A stretch of 64,000 nt of DNA from positions 803,307 through 867,306 of the forward strand of contig NZ_WMEZ01000002.1 in the NCBI RefSeq assembly GCF_009856415.1, given 5' to 3'. Of the stretch, positions 34,185 to 42,819 are shown piece by piece (position 1 is the first letter of the stretch; each line of letters starts with the position of its first letter). Made by a program: the position numbers and the translations under genes. Source of the stretch: Halobacillus litoralis (GTDB lineage Bacteria > Bacillota > Bacilli > Bacillales > Halobacillaceae). The notes under the pieces were generated by a model. The model ran no database searches and had not been told where the DNA came from. It saw only the letters and a program-made list of their open reading frames with translations.

Positions 34185-35378
34185 TCACTTTTTCACATAA
34201 GTGTGTAACGATTGGAAAGCCTGTGAAAGGTCATTTTTCAAGTCCTCGATATCTTCAATGCCAGCGGAGTAACGGATCAAACCTTCTGGAATGCCCATGG
34301 CTGCACGCTCTGCAGGGGTGCATTCCACATGACTCGTCGTTCTCGAAGGTCCAACAACGGTTTCCACTGAACCTAAGTTGGCAGCACGGTTGGCGAATTG
34401 CAGCTTCGGTAAAAGGTCGCGGACAGTAGCTACTCCGCCTTTTACAGCAAAGCTGAGCATCCCGCCATACCCGTTCATTTGTTGTTTTGCAATTTGATGG
34501 TTCGGGTGAGAAGGAAGACCCGGATAAAAAACTCCTTCTACGAGGTCGAAGGTTTTCAAGTGTTCCGCAATCGCTGCGGCATTTTTGTTTTGCTGTTCCA
34601 CTCGAAGCTTCAGTGTCTTCATGCCTCTTAATAGTAAATAAGCGGCCATTGGATCAAGAGTCGCCCCGTTAATTTCTCTATAGTGATAAATCGCTTCGAC
34701 TAAGCTCTTTCTGCCACATACAGCTCCACCTAAAGCATCGGCATGACCACCTAAAAACTTCGTCGCACTATGAACGACAAGGTCCGCCCCAAGATCCAGC
34801 GGGTTTTGATTGACTGGCGTGGCGAACGTATTATCAACTACAACCGTCGCCCCTACCGCCTTGCCGGCAGCAGCCATCCGCTTGATGTCGGTGATTTTCA
34901 CCGTCGGGTTTGTCGGGCTTTCCAAATAAAGCACCTTGCATCCCTTAGCCACTTCAGCTTCCAATGCCTCATGATCCCCTGTTTCACACAGGACGACTTC
35001 CACTTGCTGTTTAGGGAGAAATTCTGTGAAAATCTTATTCGTTCCTCCGTACGTATCCTTAATCGATACCACCCGGTCTCCAGGGAAAAGCAGTGTACCG
35101 AGGGTATTACTGATCGCCGCCATCCCTGTTGAAAAACTAGTGGCCGCTTCTGCATTCTCTAAAATACGGATTTTCTCTTCAAAAGCCTGAACGGTTGGAT
35201 TTGTATTTCGTCCATAAATGTGACCCGGTTTATTTCCGACGGCTACTTCATACCATTCATCCATGTCGTCATAACCAAAGGATACACTGTGAACGACAGG
35301 CACTTGCGTCGCTCCGAAAGCGAGTTGTTCTTTCTCACCGGCCCATATTGATTTGGTGCTAAACTTCGCGTCTTTCAT
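34185..35378 (-). CDS. Cystathionine gamma-synthase/gamma-lyase-family PLP enzyme
   Basis: A 397-residue Cys/Met-metabolism PLP enzyme. It shows YGRNTNPTVQAFEEKI (about 55-70), STGMAAISNTLG, YLESPTNP (about 151), VVDNTFATP and the Schiff-base Lys in VHSATKFLGGHADAL (about 205-219). The family carries out gamma-replacement or gamma-elimination on amino acids with a leaving group at C4. In the ectoine operon a substrate of the diaminobutyrate or homoserine type is plausible; this is inference, and a conventional methionine-pathway role is possible. GGGAGGGCGTTAAGG precedes the ATG. Confidence 0.85.
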   Translation of the reverse strand: MKDAKFSTKSIWAGEKEQLAFGATQVPVVHSVSFGYDDMDEWYEVAVGNKPGHIYGRNTNPTVQAFEEKIRILENAEAATSFSTGMAAISNTLGTLLFPGDRVVSIKDTYGGTNKIFTEFLPKQQVEVVLCETGDHEALEAEVAKGCKVLYLESPTNPTVKITDIKRMAAAGKAVGATVVVDNTFATPVNQNPLDLGADLVVHSATKFLGGHADALGGAVCGRKSLVEAIYHYREINGATLDPMAAYLLLRGMKTLKLRVEQQNKNAAAIAEHLKTFDLVEGVFYPGLPSHPNHQIAKQQMNGYGGMLSFAVKGGVATVRDLLPKLQFANRAANLGSVETVVGPSRTTSHVECTPAERAAMGIPEGLIRYSAGIEDIEDLKNDLSQAFQSLHTYVKK

Positions 35379-36300
35379 CCTTAACGCCCTCCCAAGCTAA
35401 TAGTCGATGGTACACATGCCTTGCAATCGCTGTATCTTGGACACCTGTTCCTGTTAAATCACAAATCGTAATTTCATCATCTGATTGTCGGAAAGAACGC
35501 CTTCTACTTGTCACTTCTCCAAGTTCTATCGCACGTTCCTGCTGCTCCGGTGACGAACGCAACTCTCCCAAACGGACGGACTGATCTTTCACATCACAGA
35601 CCATGACGTGCGCTTTCTCAATGACAGAGGCATCCAATTCTTGCTTGTGCTCTGCATCTGAGCCCATAGCCGTGATGTGAAGCCCCGGCCTCACCCAGTC
35701 ACCATAGATCAACGGTTCTTTGGACGGTGTCGTCGTTACTACAAGATCGCTTTTTCGCACGACTTGCTCAGCTGAATCACATACCGTCAGATGAAGACCT
35801 GTTTTCTGTTCCATCTCTTGTTTAAACTGAACGGCTTTTTCACCATTTCTTCCATAAACGAACACTTGCTCAATCGGACGAACCAGCATAAGTGCTTGCA
35901 GCTGAAGACGAGCTTGAGCCCCTGTCCCAAGGATGCCTGCCATCCGACTGTTTTCCCTGCTGCCGTATTTTGCAGCCACAGCTCCGGCGGCTGCCGTCCT
36001 TAAATCTGTCAGTCGCCCTTCATCAGCCAACACCGCGAGTGGCTCTCCTGTACGACTATTGATCAGAATCATCAACCCGTTCGCGCTCGGAAGGCCTAGG
36101 TCTGGGTTATTGAAAAATCCAGAAGACAGCTTCACCGCAAAACTGTCTTCGCCTTTGATATAGGCGGATTTGATATCCACTTCGCCATTATGATCCGGCA
36201 CATCCACACGCATGATCGGTGGCATCGTCGTTTCTTTTTCCACCAGCGAGGTGAAGGCTGCTTCGATTTTTCCCACAAGGTCGGTATCAAGACGAATCAC
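35359..36300 (-). CDS. eutC: EutC, ornithine cyclodeaminase-like protein of (hydroxy)ectoine utilisation
   Basis: A member of the ornithine cyclodeaminase/mu-crystallin family, about 313 residues. It has the segment MPPIMRVDVPDHNGEVDIKS typical of EutC (about 26-45), LTDLRTAAAGAVAAKYGS (about 97-114) and the NAD-binding GILGTGAQARLQLQAL (about 122-137). EutC and EutB accompany ectoine hydrolase in hydroxyectoine degradation loci. The annotated start is a GTG at 36300. The frame stays open upstream to near the doeA stop and encodes residues that fit the family (LFERKDIEKV), but holds no ATG/GTG/TTG there; see the findings. It overlaps the next gene by 20 bases. Confidence 0.85.
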   Translation of the reverse strand: MIRLDTDLVGKIEAAFTSLVEKETTMPPIMRVDVPDHNGEVDIKSAYIKGEDSFAVKLSSGFFNNPDLGLPSANGLMILINSRTGEPLAVLADEGRLTDLRTAAAGAVAAKYGSRENSRMAGILGTGAQARLQLQALMLVRPIEQVFVYGRNGEKAVQFKQEMEQKTGLHLTVCDSAEQVVRKSDLVVTTTPSKEPLIYGDWVRPGLHITAMGSDAEHKQELDASVIEKAHVMVCDVKDQSVRLGELRSSPEQQERAIELGEVTSRRRSFRQSDDEITICDLTGTGVQDTAIARHVYHRLLAWEGVKDERREV

Positions 36301-36347
36301 TTTTTCAATGTCTTTCCGTTCAAAGAGCCTGATTTTCCATACCCCCT

Positions 36348-37550
36348 TCAGCTGATTTGGCCGCTCAAATCCATATGATCACGTATGATTAACTCCTGCG
36401 GATAAGTGGTGAAACGCTCACTGCCTGTTTCTGTTACCTTGAAAGTTTCACTGATTTCGATCCCGTCCGTATCGAACCATAACGCCGGGATTAAATGGAA
36501 CGTCATGTTCGGCTTCAGTACAGTTGGATCCCCTCTTCGAATGCTCGCTGTATGCTCTCCCCAATCCGGTGGATAGTTGAGACCGACGGAATAACCTAAA
36601 CGGGCTTCTTTTTCAAACCCATGTTTCTTAATGCTCTTTCTCCACACTTCTTCAAGTTCTCCACAGGTCACCCCGGGCTTTGCAAATTCGAGAACTTCCT
36701 GAATACCTTCCAACACAACCGGAGCGACTTGTTTCATTTTTTCATTGGGTTCTCCGATGGAAACGGTACGGGCCAGAGGAACATGGTAACGTTTATAACA
36801 CCCGGCCAGTTCAACGATGACAGCATTTCCTTTTACAAAAGGACGGTCTGACCATGTAAGGTGAGGAATGGATGTATGATCCCCGGTCGGAAGCAGTGGA
36901 ACAATAGCCGGATATTCTCCACCAAAATCCGGAGTCCCCCTGACCATGTGATAGTAAATTTCGGCCGCTGTATCACACTCCCGGACGCCTGGGTAAATAC
37001 TTTCCACTCCCTTAGTCATCGCAAGGTCCGCAATTTGGGCCGCCTTTTTCATATACTCGATTTCCTGATCAGACTTAACAATTCGGACACCGTTCACAAG
37101 CAGGGTCGCATCCTCGAAGGTGGCGTTCGGCAACCCCCTTTTCAATCTTTCCAAGGCTTTCGCCGTAAAGTAGTAATGATCCATCTCAACGCCGATCTTC
37201 CTTTTCCCTTGACCGATCTGAAGCAGAATATCTGCGATAAAATCCATCGGGTGATAAACATCTGAGTGAACGTAGTAGTCCGGGTAAGCAATGACATTCT
37301 CATCATAGATCCACGTCGTCACCCGTGCACCGTTTGCATCCTGGTAACGACCAATCCAAAGCGGCTGCGGTTCATCAATGATAATCACAAGCATTTGGTG
37401 CACATAAAAAGACCAGGCATCATAACCAGAAAGGTAATTCATGTTTGCCGGGTCTGTAATCAAAAGCACGTCAATTCCTTGATCAGCCATACGTTTCTTC
37501 GTTTTCTGCAAACGCTGGTGATACTCTAAAATGTCAAAAGGAAGAACCAT
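36348..37550 (-). CDS. doeA: Ectoine hydrolase (M24 peptidase fold)
   Basis: Opens the ring of ectoine to N-acetyl-L-2,4-diaminobutyrate. The 400 residues combine a creatinase-type N-domain (about 1-150) with a pita-bread M24 domain (about 165-400). Segments characteristic of DoeA/EutD are present: TDPANMNYLSGYDAWSFYVH (about 36-55), RYQDANGARVT (about 76) and GLNYPPDWGEHTASIR (about 332-347). The start is the ATG at 37550 following GGAGGGG; a frame extension upstream is not needed. It is the first gene of a six-gene minus-strand operon (doeA, eutC, PLP enzyme, M20, homoserine dehydrogenase, ALDH) and diverges from a threonine-synthase-like gene. Confidence 0.85.
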   Translation of the reverse strand: MVLPFDILEYHQRLQKTKKRMADQGIDVLLITDPANMNYLSGYDAWSFYVHQMLVIIIDEPQPLWIGRYQDANGARVTTWIYDENVIAYPDYYVHSDVYHPMDFIADILLQIGQGKRKIGVEMDHYYFTAKALERLKRGLPNATFEDATLLVNGVRIVKSDQEIEYMKKAAQIADLAMTKGVESIYPGVRECDTAAEIYYHMVRGTPDFGGEYPAIVPLLPTGDHTSIPHLTWSDRPFVKGNAVIVELAGCYKRYHVPLARTVSIGEPNEKMKQVAPVVLEGIQEVLEFAKPGVTCGELEEVWRKSIKKHGFEKEARLGYSVGLNYPPDWGEHTASIRRGDPTVLKPNMTFHLIPALWFDTDGIEISETFKVTETGSERFTTYPQELIIRDHMDLSGQIS

Positions 37551-37741
37551 TTCATCCCCTCCGCAATAGTTATCTGAATTTTTAAACGACTGTACTTTCA
37601 TTGTATTCAAAGATATTTTTTCTTGTAATGTAAAAAGTGTATGAAGTTTTGAAGATGTCCTTAATACAATGTCGCCATGAACCTCTCATTCAAGTTCTTA
37701 TGTTAAGATACGAATAACTGAAAAGAAGGAGGATGATGAAG

Positions 37742-38971
37742 ATGACATACAGTTACTTATCTCATTTGTACTGCCCGAAATGTCAGGAAACCTATAAAGC
37801 AAGCGAACCTCAGCATCTATGTACATGTGGATCTCCTTTACTCGTAAGCTATGATCTAGACAAACTGAAAGAAGTGTGGTCTCCTGAGCATCTGAAAGAG
37901 AGAACCCCCGACCTCTGGCGTTACCATGAACTCCTACCACTCCAGGACCCTACATACAAAACTTCTTTGGGAGAAGGCATGAGTCCGTTGATCCCCCTCC
38001 CCACTCTTCAGACAGATATGAACATCCGTAAACTGCATATGAAAGATGAAGGCATCATCCCTACCGGATCATTCAAAGCGAGAGGAGCTGCGGTCGGCGT
38101 ATCCAAAGCAAAGGAACTGGGAGTGAAAGAACTCGCCATGCCGACCAATGGCAATGCAGGAGCCGCCTGGTCTCTATACGCGTCAAGAGCATCGATGGAA
38201 TCGACCATCGTCATGCCCGTAGACGCTCCGAAAATCACTCGGAATGAATGTGCGTTATCAGGAGCCAACCTTTTCCTCGTGGATGGACTCATCAGCGATG
38301 CGGGTAAAATCGTGGCGGAAGCTGTAGAAAAATCCGGGCTCTACGATGTATCCACATTAAAAGAACCGTACAGAATTGAAGGAAAGAAAACGATGGGGCT
38401 GGAAATAGCCGAACAATTAGGATGGAATGTTCCGGATGTCATTCTCTATCCGACAGGTGGCGGCGTCGGTTTGATCGGCATTCATAAAGCACTGAAAGAA
38501 TTACAGGAGCTCGGCTGGATTTCCAAAGACCGGATGCCGAGGCTTGTAGCTGTTCAATCCAAAGGTTGTGCTCCAATTGTGGAAGCATGGCAGCAAGGGC
38601 AAAGGGAATCATCATTCTGGAAGAATTCAGAAACGATTGCGTTCGGCATCAATGTTCCGAAAGCGATTGGGGATTTCCTCGTCCTTGATGCTTTATATGA
38701 TACTCACGGATGTGCGGTAGCCGTCAGCGATTATGAACTTCTGGAAGAACAAAAAGGAATCGCACAAAAAGAAGGGGCTTTCGTCTGTCCAGAAGGAGCT
38801 GCGGCATTTGCTGCTGCCAGAAAGTTAAGAGCAGAAAACTGGATTACCGCAGAGGATGAAGTGGTTGTACTCAATACGGGGGCGGGAATAAAGTATCCAG
38901 ATACCGTCCACATTGAAATTCCTGTCCTTCAGCCCGGGGACAGTCTGCAAACCAAGAAAACCATTAGATAA
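37742..38971 (+). CDS. Threonine synthase-like PLP enzyme with zinc ribbon
   Basis: A 409-residue fold-type II PLP enzyme. A short zinc-ribbon (YCPKCQ...LCTCG, about 11-31) precedes the catalytic domain, which holds the PLP Lys in TGSFKARG (about 108-115), the asparagine loop PTNGNAG and the phosphate-binding TGGGVGL (about 233). Threonine synthase makes threonine from O-phosphohomoserine. No homoserine kinase is nearby. Its divergence from doeA and the homoserine dehydrogenase in that operon suggest a part in processing aspartate-family products of ectoine. The ATG at 37742 is nine bases after AAGGAGG; two earlier ATG codons abut that site. Confidence 0.82.
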   Translation: MTYSYLSHLYCPKCQETYKASEPQHLCTCGSPLLVSYDLDKLKEVWSPEHLKERTPDLWRYHELLPLQDPTYKTSLGEGMSPLIPLPTLQTDMNIRKLHMKDEGIIPTGSFKARGAAVGVSKAKELGVKELAMPTNGNAGAAWSLYASRASMESTIVMPVDAPKITRNECALSGANLFLVDGLISDAGKIVAEAVEKSGLYDVSTLKEPYRIEGKKTMGLEIAEQLGWNVPDVILYPTGGGVGLIGIHKALKELQELGWISKDRMPRLVAVQSKGCAPIVEAWQQGQRESSFWKNSETIAFGINVPKAIGDFLVLDALYDTHGCAVAVSDYELLEEQKGIAQKEGAFVCPEGAAAFAAARKLRAENWITAEDEVVVLNTGAGIKYPDTVHIEIPVLQPGDSLQTKKTIR

Positions 38972-38974
38972 AGA

Positions 38975-39008
38975 AAAAGGAACTCATGGCTGGCATGAGT
39001 TCCTTTTA
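38975..39008. terminator. Bidirectional terminator
   Basis: AAAAGGAACTCAT/ATGAGTTCCTTTT stem with a seven-base loop between the convergent threonine-synthase-like gene and thiE. Confidence 0.92.
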
Positions 39009-39010
39009 AT

Positions 39011-39625
39011 TCATATACCCTTTACAACAGCAGATATGTCTATTGCCTGTGTAATAGCTGATATGACGGCGACACCATCCGCCCCCGCTTCCATCACCTT
39101 AGAAGCATTTTCAGGATGAATGCCACCAATCCCGACAACAGGCATTTTTGGATACTCTCGTTTGACGGTCTTTACCCATTCAGGGCCCGCTACAGGGTTG
39201 GCGTCTTTTTTTGTGGTTGTCCTGTACATCGGTCCAACACCTAAATAGTCGACAAGATTGACCGGACTCCGTTCCAATTCTGTACGATCAGATACCGATA
39301 ATCCAATGATCGTATCCGGATATTTTGAACGAATTTCTTTCACACTCCGATCGCTCTGCCCTACGTGAATGCCATCAGCCTTAAGCACATCAAAAAGTTC
39401 GACGTCATCATTGACGATAAATAGAACGCCCGCTTCCGCACAACGTTGGCGGAGTTTATGACCGAGGCTGTACTTCGCTTCTCCAGTTAGAGCGCCTTCA
39501 CCTTTTTCCCTATATTGAAAGCACGTGATACCAGCTTCGATCGCTTCATCCAAAATACTCAATGGATCTTTGTTACAGTTTTGGCTGCCCATAACGAAGT
39601 ATTTTCTAAGGATAGAAGCTTTCAT
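39011..39625 (-). CDS. thiE: Thiamine-phosphate synthase
   Basis: Joins HMP-pyrophosphate and thiazole phosphate to give thiamine phosphate. The TIM-barrel protein of 204 residues has CFQYREKG (about 35-42), FIVNDD (about 69-74), DGIHVGQSD (about 84-92), GPMYRTTTKKDAN (phosphate and Mg region, about 130) and GIGGI (about 165). The TTTKKDA segment supports ThiE over the related TenI. It is the last gene of the thiamine salvage operon; the start overlaps thiM by four bases. Confidence 0.92.
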   Translation of the reverse strand: MKASILRKYFVMGSQNCNKDPLSILDEAIEAGITCFQYREKGEGALTGEAKYSLGHKLRQRCAEAGVLFIVNDDVELFDVLKADGIHVGQSDRSVKEIRSKYPDTIIGLSVSDRTELERSPVNLVDYLGVGPMYRTTTKKDANPVAGPEWVKTVKREYPKMPVVGIGGIHPENASKVMEAGADGVAVISAITQAIDISAVVKGI

Positions 39626-40380
39626 GTTTCAACCTCCATAGCTAAAGCATCTATAAATCTTGGAATGAACGTCCCAGGTCCTTCGACATCAGGGTGAGCC
39701 GCTGCTTCTTCCGCCGCCCGGCCATAATGGCTTAGTGTTGCCATGAGATGATCTTCAGGATTTCCTTCGACTGTTAGGCTTGCTGTGAGCAAGGAACCCA
39801 ATAAACAGCCGGACCCTGTAATTTGAGCAAGGTAAGGGTGGCCCGTTTCGTTGACGAAGACCTCGTCTTCCATACATCCAACATCCTTTTCTCCTGTACA
39901 GACGACTCCGGTCTGATATTTCTCCGCTACTAGACGAACGATGGCTTCATGATCAGCTTCTCCTGTAGAATCTACGCCTTTCGTTTCCACATCCTGATTG
40001 ACAAGATGGGCGAGTTCTCCCGCATTTCCCTTAATGACGGTCGGCTTCACCTCCTGCAAGATCCGCTGACATGCATCTGAACGATAGCGGGTTGCAGGAG
40101 CCCCAACAGGATCGAGGACGAGAGGAATGCCGATTTCATTGGCCGCTTTTCCGGCAAGAATCATCGCTTCCACCTGGTCTTCATGAAGCGTCCCTATATT
40201 CAATAAAAGCCCTTGAGATAATCGTGTGACGTCTGCAACTTCCTGTTTGGCATTGGCCATAATCGGTGATCCCCCGAAGGCAAGAAGTCCGTTTGCTGTA
40301 AAATTCATGACCACCGCATTCGTGATGTGATGAATCAATGGGCGTTGTTCTCTCACTCGATTGATCATATTTACAACCAT
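39622..40380 (-). CDS. thiM: Hydroxyethylthiazole kinase
   Basis: Phosphorylates salvaged thiazole alcohol (THZ). A ribokinase-fold protein of 252 residues with HHITNAVVMNFTANGLLAFGGSP at the N-terminal side (about 16-38; quoted segment limited to its ends H and P), VLDPVGAPATRYR (about 93-105), IKGNAGELAHL (about 115) and the catalytic GSGCLLGSL (about 204-212). It overlaps thiD by ten bases and thiE by four. GAGGAGG stands ten bases before the chosen ATG; a second ATG four codons on is less well placed. Confidence 0.92.
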   Translation of the reverse strand: MVVNMINRVREQRPLIHHITNAVVMNFTANGLLAFGGSPIMANAKQEVADVTRLSQGLLLNIGTLHEDQVEAMILAGKAANEIGIPLVLDPVGAPATRYRSDACQRILQEVKPTVIKGNAGELAHLVNQDVETKGVDSTGEADHEAIVRLVAEKYQTGVVCTGEKDVGCMEDEVFVNETGHPYLAQITGSGCLLGSLLTASLTVEGNPEDHLMATLSHYGRAAEEAAAHPDVEGPGTFIPRFIDALAMEVET

Positions 40381-41183
40381 TGGTTGAAAACCTCCTCACG
40401 TAAAGCAAAATGATTGGTCGGTCCGCTTCCTTTTCCTAAATGGAAGGAGTGGCGGATGGCTTCTGTTACAAAGTATTTCGCTTCTTTGACGGCTTGCGGC
40501 AGAGCGTGTCCCTGACTGAGATAAGCCGTAATGGCTGCTGAATAGGTACACCCTGTGCCGTGCGTATTTGGAGAATCTATGCGTTCTGATTCAAATTCAT
40601 AGAATCGTTTACCATCATATAAAAAATCAACCGCTCTCCCATTGAGATGGCCACCTTTGACAAGGGCCGCACCCGCACCTAAGTCTCTCACGATCACTTC
40701 GGCAGCTTCTTTCATATCTGCTTCTGTTTTAATCTCTCCTCCGACAAGCACTTCTGTTTCAGGAATGTTGGGAGTGACAAGCGATGTCTTTGGTACAAGA
40801 TACTCTTTCAAATAACGCTGGTCTTCTTTTTCAATCAACGGATCTCCACTCTGGGCAACCATGACAGGGTCCATGACGTAAGGAGCATCCACTTCACCCA
40901 ACCATTCACTGATGACTTTCATCATACTCTTATTAGCAATCATGCCTGTTTTCAGTGCATGAACAGGCATGTCCTCAGAAATAGCTTTCAGCTGACTCAG
41001 AAGGAAGTTTTCTGAAAGGTGGTGAGCACCCTTCACTCCTGTCGTATTTTGAGAAACAACTGAGGTCACAACGCTCATGCCGTAACTCTTCAGCTCCTGA
41101 AAGGTTTTCAAATCTGCTTGAATTCCGGCACCGCCACTTGGATCAGTACCAGCGATCGTCAACGCACACGATACTTTTCTCAT
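40371..41183 (-). CDS. thiD: Hydroxymethylpyrimidine (phosphate) kinase
   Basis: Phosphorylates HMP and HMP-phosphate for thiamine synthesis. The ribokinase-family protein of 270 residues starts with ALTIAGTDPSGGAGIQADLK (about 7-26), has KTGMIAN (about 78), YVMDPVMVAQSGDPL (about 101) and the catalytic NTHGTGCTYSAAI (about 207-219). The ATG overlaps the tenA stop by four bases. Confidence 0.93.
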   Translation of the reverse strand: MRKVSCALTIAGTDPSGGAGIQADLKTFQELKSYGMSVVTSVVSQNTTGVKGAHHLSENFLLSQLKAISEDMPVHALKTGMIANKSMMKVISEWLGEVDAPYVMDPVMVAQSGDPLIEKEDQRYLKEYLVPKTSLVTPNIPETEVLVGGEIKTEADMKEAAEVIVRDLGAGAALVKGGHLNGRAVDFLYDGKRFYEFESERIDSPNTHGTGCTYSAAITAYLSQGHALPQAVKEAKYFVTEAIRHSFHLGKGSGPTNHFALREEVFNQWL

Positions 41184-41866
41184 TTCACACCCTCCTTTTC
41201 ACAAGGCCATCGCTCTTGTGTGTATGCCATATCCCAGAAGGCATATTCCAGCTGACAACTTTTACGGAAGGCTTCTCTCATCCGCTGCTTTTCCGATTCC
41301 GACGCACGTTCCGCATACTGATCAAGCCTCTCACATAACACCGCTGTCAGACCCTTCACTTCCGCATCGGCATAAAACTCGATCCACGGGAAGAAGGGAT
41401 GATCAGGCCCTGGTAGATAACCGTTCATCAGCTCGACTCCAATTTCATAATACGTCCACGGGCACGGAAGCAAGGCGGCTAATATTTCTCCGATGCCTCC
41501 TTGATGGGCATGAAATAACATATGTTTAATATAGTGATCAGCGGTTGGCGGCAATGGGTATCCTTGCAGTTCTTCATAGGAAACGCCAATCTGTTCACAA
41601 AAGTTGTTGTGAGGATGGACTTCGCTGTTCAGCACAAAATCGATCTGTTCATTGAACAGCTGTATATCATCCCTTCCCTGAGATTTGGAAATGGCAATTC
41701 CATAGACGTGCATAAAAGCGTTCAAATACTCATAATCAGCCTTGATATAGTGAATTAATGCTTCTTTTGGAACCTCCCCTTTTCCAATACCTTGGATAAA
41801 GGGATGGGAAAAAATACTTTGATAGATATCCTGATTTTCTTTTCTTAATTGATTGGAAAAAGACAT
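41180..41866 (-). CDS. tenA: Thiaminase II / aminopyrimidine aminohydrolase
   Basis: Salvages pyrimidine breakdown products of thiamine by deaminating aminomethyl-aminopyrimidine to HMP, which ThiD then uses. The all-helical TenA protein of 228 residues shows YIKADYEYLNAFMHVY (about 32-47, with active-site Asp and Tyr), ALLPCPWTYYEIG with the catalytic Cys (about 136-148) and FFPWIEFYA with the active-site Glu region (about 163-171). It is the first intact gene after the second TPP riboswitch, with AGGAGG before the ATG. Confidence 0.92.
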   Translation of the reverse strand: MSFSNQLRKENQDIYQSIFSHPFIQGIGKGEVPKEALIHYIKADYEYLNAFMHVYGIAISKSQGRDDIQLFNEQIDFVLNSEVHPHNNFCEQIGVSYEELQGYPLPPTADHYIKHMLFHAHQGGIGEILAALLPCPWTYYEIGVELMNGYLPGPDHPFFPWIEFYADAEVKGLTAVLCERLDQYAERASESEKQRMREAFRKSCQLEYAFWDMAYTQERWPCEKEGVK

Positions 41867-41917
41867 GATGGAGCCTCCTATTATTCTCGGAAGCTACTAG
41901 AGGACAGAAGGGGATTC

Positions 41918-42009
41918 TTACTACTTCCCTCCGCCGGCATGACCCGGATCAGGTATTGAGGGACCAAGGAATGTCTCCTTATCTCAGCGAATACTCGCGC
42001 CCCTAGCAG
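41918..42009 (-). ncRNA. TPP riboswitch upstream of tenA
   Basis: On the minus strand, in order: CTAGGGG, GCTGAGA (pyrimidine sensor), ACCTGATCCGGGTCATGCC and GGCGGAGGGAAGTAG, the conserved THI-box elements that bind thiamine pyrophosphate. It lies between the damaged thiW and tenA. I see no T-run terminator in the 50 bases before tenA, so control may be at translation initiation. Confidence 0.93.
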
Positions 42010-42019
42010 TTTCCGTGTA

Positions 42020-42508
42020 TTATGGTTGTAAGATCATGTTTTCAACTTTCACTCGTGATAAAATGAAGGCAGCAATGAAAGCCCCCGAGACACTGCTTAC
42101 GACAAAAGAAGGAACAAACGCAAAAACACCAGCTGTACTTCCCATTAAGACGTGTGCAATCGGTACAGATGCCAAAGCCCCCATGACTCCAGTGCCTAGA
42201 ACTTCACCAATCACCGCAGACCTTTTTCTTTCATACATTCGGTAACAAAGCCCTGCCAACAATGCACCAAACATTCCGCCCGGAAAAGCAAGAAAGGTGC
42301 CGAGACCTAATAACAAACGTAACAGCCCGATGACAAAAGCAATCATGACCGCCGGGACGGGTCCAAGCACCACCGCCGCGATCACATTAACCGCATGCTG
42401 AACAGGATAAGCTTTCGCAATTCCAGCCGGAAACTAGAGAAATTGAGCCCCAAGCGTACCAATGGCAACAAGCCCAGCCATCGTTGTGATTAATTTTGTG
42501 TTTCTCAT
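42020..42508 (-). pseudogene. thiW: thiW, thiamine-precursor transporter S component, with in-frame amber codon
   Basis: Reading the minus strand from the ATG at 42508 (after AAAGGTGGTG) gives a ThiW-like membrane protein of 162 codons with several hydrophobic helices, including AKAYPVQHAVNVIAAVVLGP and a C-terminal half with GGMFGALLAGL and EVLGTGVMGALAS. Codon 25 (42436-42434) is TAG in the context QFL-stop-FPAG, where ThiW proteins have Trp (FLW-P-G). A single G to A change of TGG explains it. ThiW is the substrate-binding subunit of an ECF transporter for the thiazole moiety. The rest of the frame is intact, so the change is recent, is suppressed, or is a sequence error. A GTG or ATG further in (ATC GCG.. 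has none well placed) could restart only a truncated protein. Confidence 0.85.
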
Positions 42509-42548
42509 TTTTCACCACCTTTCTGTACAGGAGCTGAATGGGTCCATA

Positions 42549-42579
42549 TAAAAAAGCCAGATCCTTAGAGGACCTGGCC
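42549..42579 (-). terminator. Riboswitch-controlled terminator before thiW
   Basis: On the minus strand GCCAGGTCC/GGATCTGGC with a five-base loop is followed by TTTTTTA. It lies between the TPP aptamer and thiW, as expected for ligand-induced transcription termination. Confidence 0.85.
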
Positions 42580-42611
42580 TGGTATGCAGTAAGTCGATAC
42601 ACGTATCGTCT

Positions 42612-42709
42612 GACTACTTCCCTCCGCTGGTATTAACCAGATCAGGTTCGTAAGAGTCAGAAAGCTTGCTCGCTTTCCTCTCAGCCCATTCAGGCTCCCC
42701 TAGTAGTTT
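42612..42709 (-). ncRNA. TPP riboswitch upstream of thiW
   Basis: On the minus strand: CTACTAGGGGAGCC, GGGCTGAGAGG, a variable hairpin (GAAAGC/GCTTTC), ACCTGATCTGGTTAATACC and AGCGGAGGGAAGTAG. All conserved THI-box segments are present. Together with its terminator it should switch the whole thi transcript. Confidence 0.95.
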
Positions 42710-42819
42710 CATAAACTTATTCGCTTGGTGATTTTCATCATAACAAAGTTGGATGTTTCTGTCATGTGAAACTTTTCCTCCCGTTCAAACGTCAACATTA
42801 ATAGACAAGGAGTGTGGGA

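Noticed and set aside
42387..42602. Separate 71-codon gene upstream of the thiW fragment
   Set aside because: It is in a different frame from thiW; the real N-terminus is in the thiW frame from 42508 and is interrupted by TAG.
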